Below, piece after piece: positions 34,328 to 34,490 of a DNA stretch of 34,490 nucleotides. The translations under genes and the position numbers were made by a program. The notes under the pieces are model-generated. The model was not told the DNA's origin. It saw nothing but the letters and a program-made list of their open reading frames with translations, and ran no database searches. The DNA is from Cytophagales bacterium. GTDB lineage: Bacteria > Bacteroidota > Bacteroidia > Cytophagales > Cyclobacteriaceae. Where the stretch lies: positions 1 through 34,490 of the forward strand of contig JADBYK010000040.1 in NCBI GenBank assembly GCA_020403045.1, read 5' to 3'. The number at the start of each line of letters is the position of its first letter. The first letter of the stretch is position 1.

Positions 34328-34489
34328 TTAGGGCTTAAAATGACGCTTGGTTTTTAGGGGTAGTTGCCTTACGCGATGAACAAAGGAGGGTCGCTGCTTT
34401 TTCGCCAAGCGGTATACGTATCTTTGATGAAATCGAACAAGGCAACATAACTCATCAAATGTAGCCGTATCACAGTAATCATATTGGCA
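34328..34489 (-). CDS. C-terminal end of a gene entering from the right edge
   Basis: On the minus strand a frame without stops runs from the window edge to TAA at 34328-34330, giving 53 residues (for example ELCCLVRFHQRYVYRLAKKQ and RQLPLKTKRHFKP). It ends 47 bases before the ATG of the OmpA-like gene. It is Cys- and Arg-rich, with no family I recognise. At this length chance cannot be excluded. Confidence 0.3.
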   Translation of the reverse strand, partial: CQYDYCDTATFDELCCLVRFHQRYVYRLAKKQRPSFVHRVRQLPLKTKRHFKP

Positions 34490-34490
34490 A

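Overview
The window looks like chromosomal DNA of a Bacteroidota bacterium, probably a Cytophagales-type member. The clues are the Bacteroidota-style Rhs proteins with a DUF6443-like region, a Bacteroidota-type IF2_N-like helical motif, many secreted proteins with short Lys-rich signal peptides ending in xAQ/FSQ, and the scarcity of GGAGG ribosome-binding sites. No rRNA, tRNA or CRISPR array was seen.

Left part (1-15106, all genes on the minus strand): an accessory, toxin-like region. It starts as an Rhs-family operon read leftwards from 15106: a 1290-residue Rhs-like secreted protein, a small secreted protein of 135 residues, a giant 2367-residue Rhs protein with seven Ig-like repeats, and a 187-residue lipoprotein. 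The C-terminal tip of the giant Rhs protein carries a His/Asp motif with the spacing of zinc-dependent phospholipase C. This suggests a membrane-attacking polymorphic toxin with the lipoprotein as immunity candidate. Further left are a coiled-coil/barrel-like envelope protein flanked by short REP-like palindromes and three tightly packed small genes of unknown function.

Middle (15107-16396): a junction. A NarL-type response-regulator gene is frameshifted and cut off exactly where five 20-bp direct repeats begin; these resemble the multiple terminal repeats of IS21-like elements. Then comes an AT-rich leader with a perfect 11-bp stem-loop.

Core (16397-29485, plus strand): a compact seven-gene defence operon. 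Five genes are a type I restriction-modification set: hsdM, hsdS, a small nuclease-like protein, a DUF262/DUF1524 GmrSD-like nuclease, and hsdR. Upstream and tightly linked are two unusual genes. The first is a 932-residue fusion of an N6-adenine methylase with an HsdS-like recognition region, an IF2_N-like motif, a histidine-kinase-like helix with a candidate phospho-histidine, and a GHKL ATPase domain. The second is a 397-residue protein with an intact receiver domain followed by a HEPN/DUF4145-like helical region and a C-terminal OB/cold-shock-like domain. Together they look like a two-component relay whose sensor is a DNA methyltransferase, and this is the best candidate for an undescribed system here. 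A working model (inference) is that the methylase-kinase senses unmodified or modified DNA and phosphorylates the receiver protein, which acts on RNA or controls the restriction genes.

Right part (29486-34490, minus strand): ordinary genes. They are a DUF6745-type protein with a small companion, a hypothetical protein, and an OmpA-like secreted protein whose signal peptide is out of frame by one A in a poly-A tract. A partial gene runs off the right edge.
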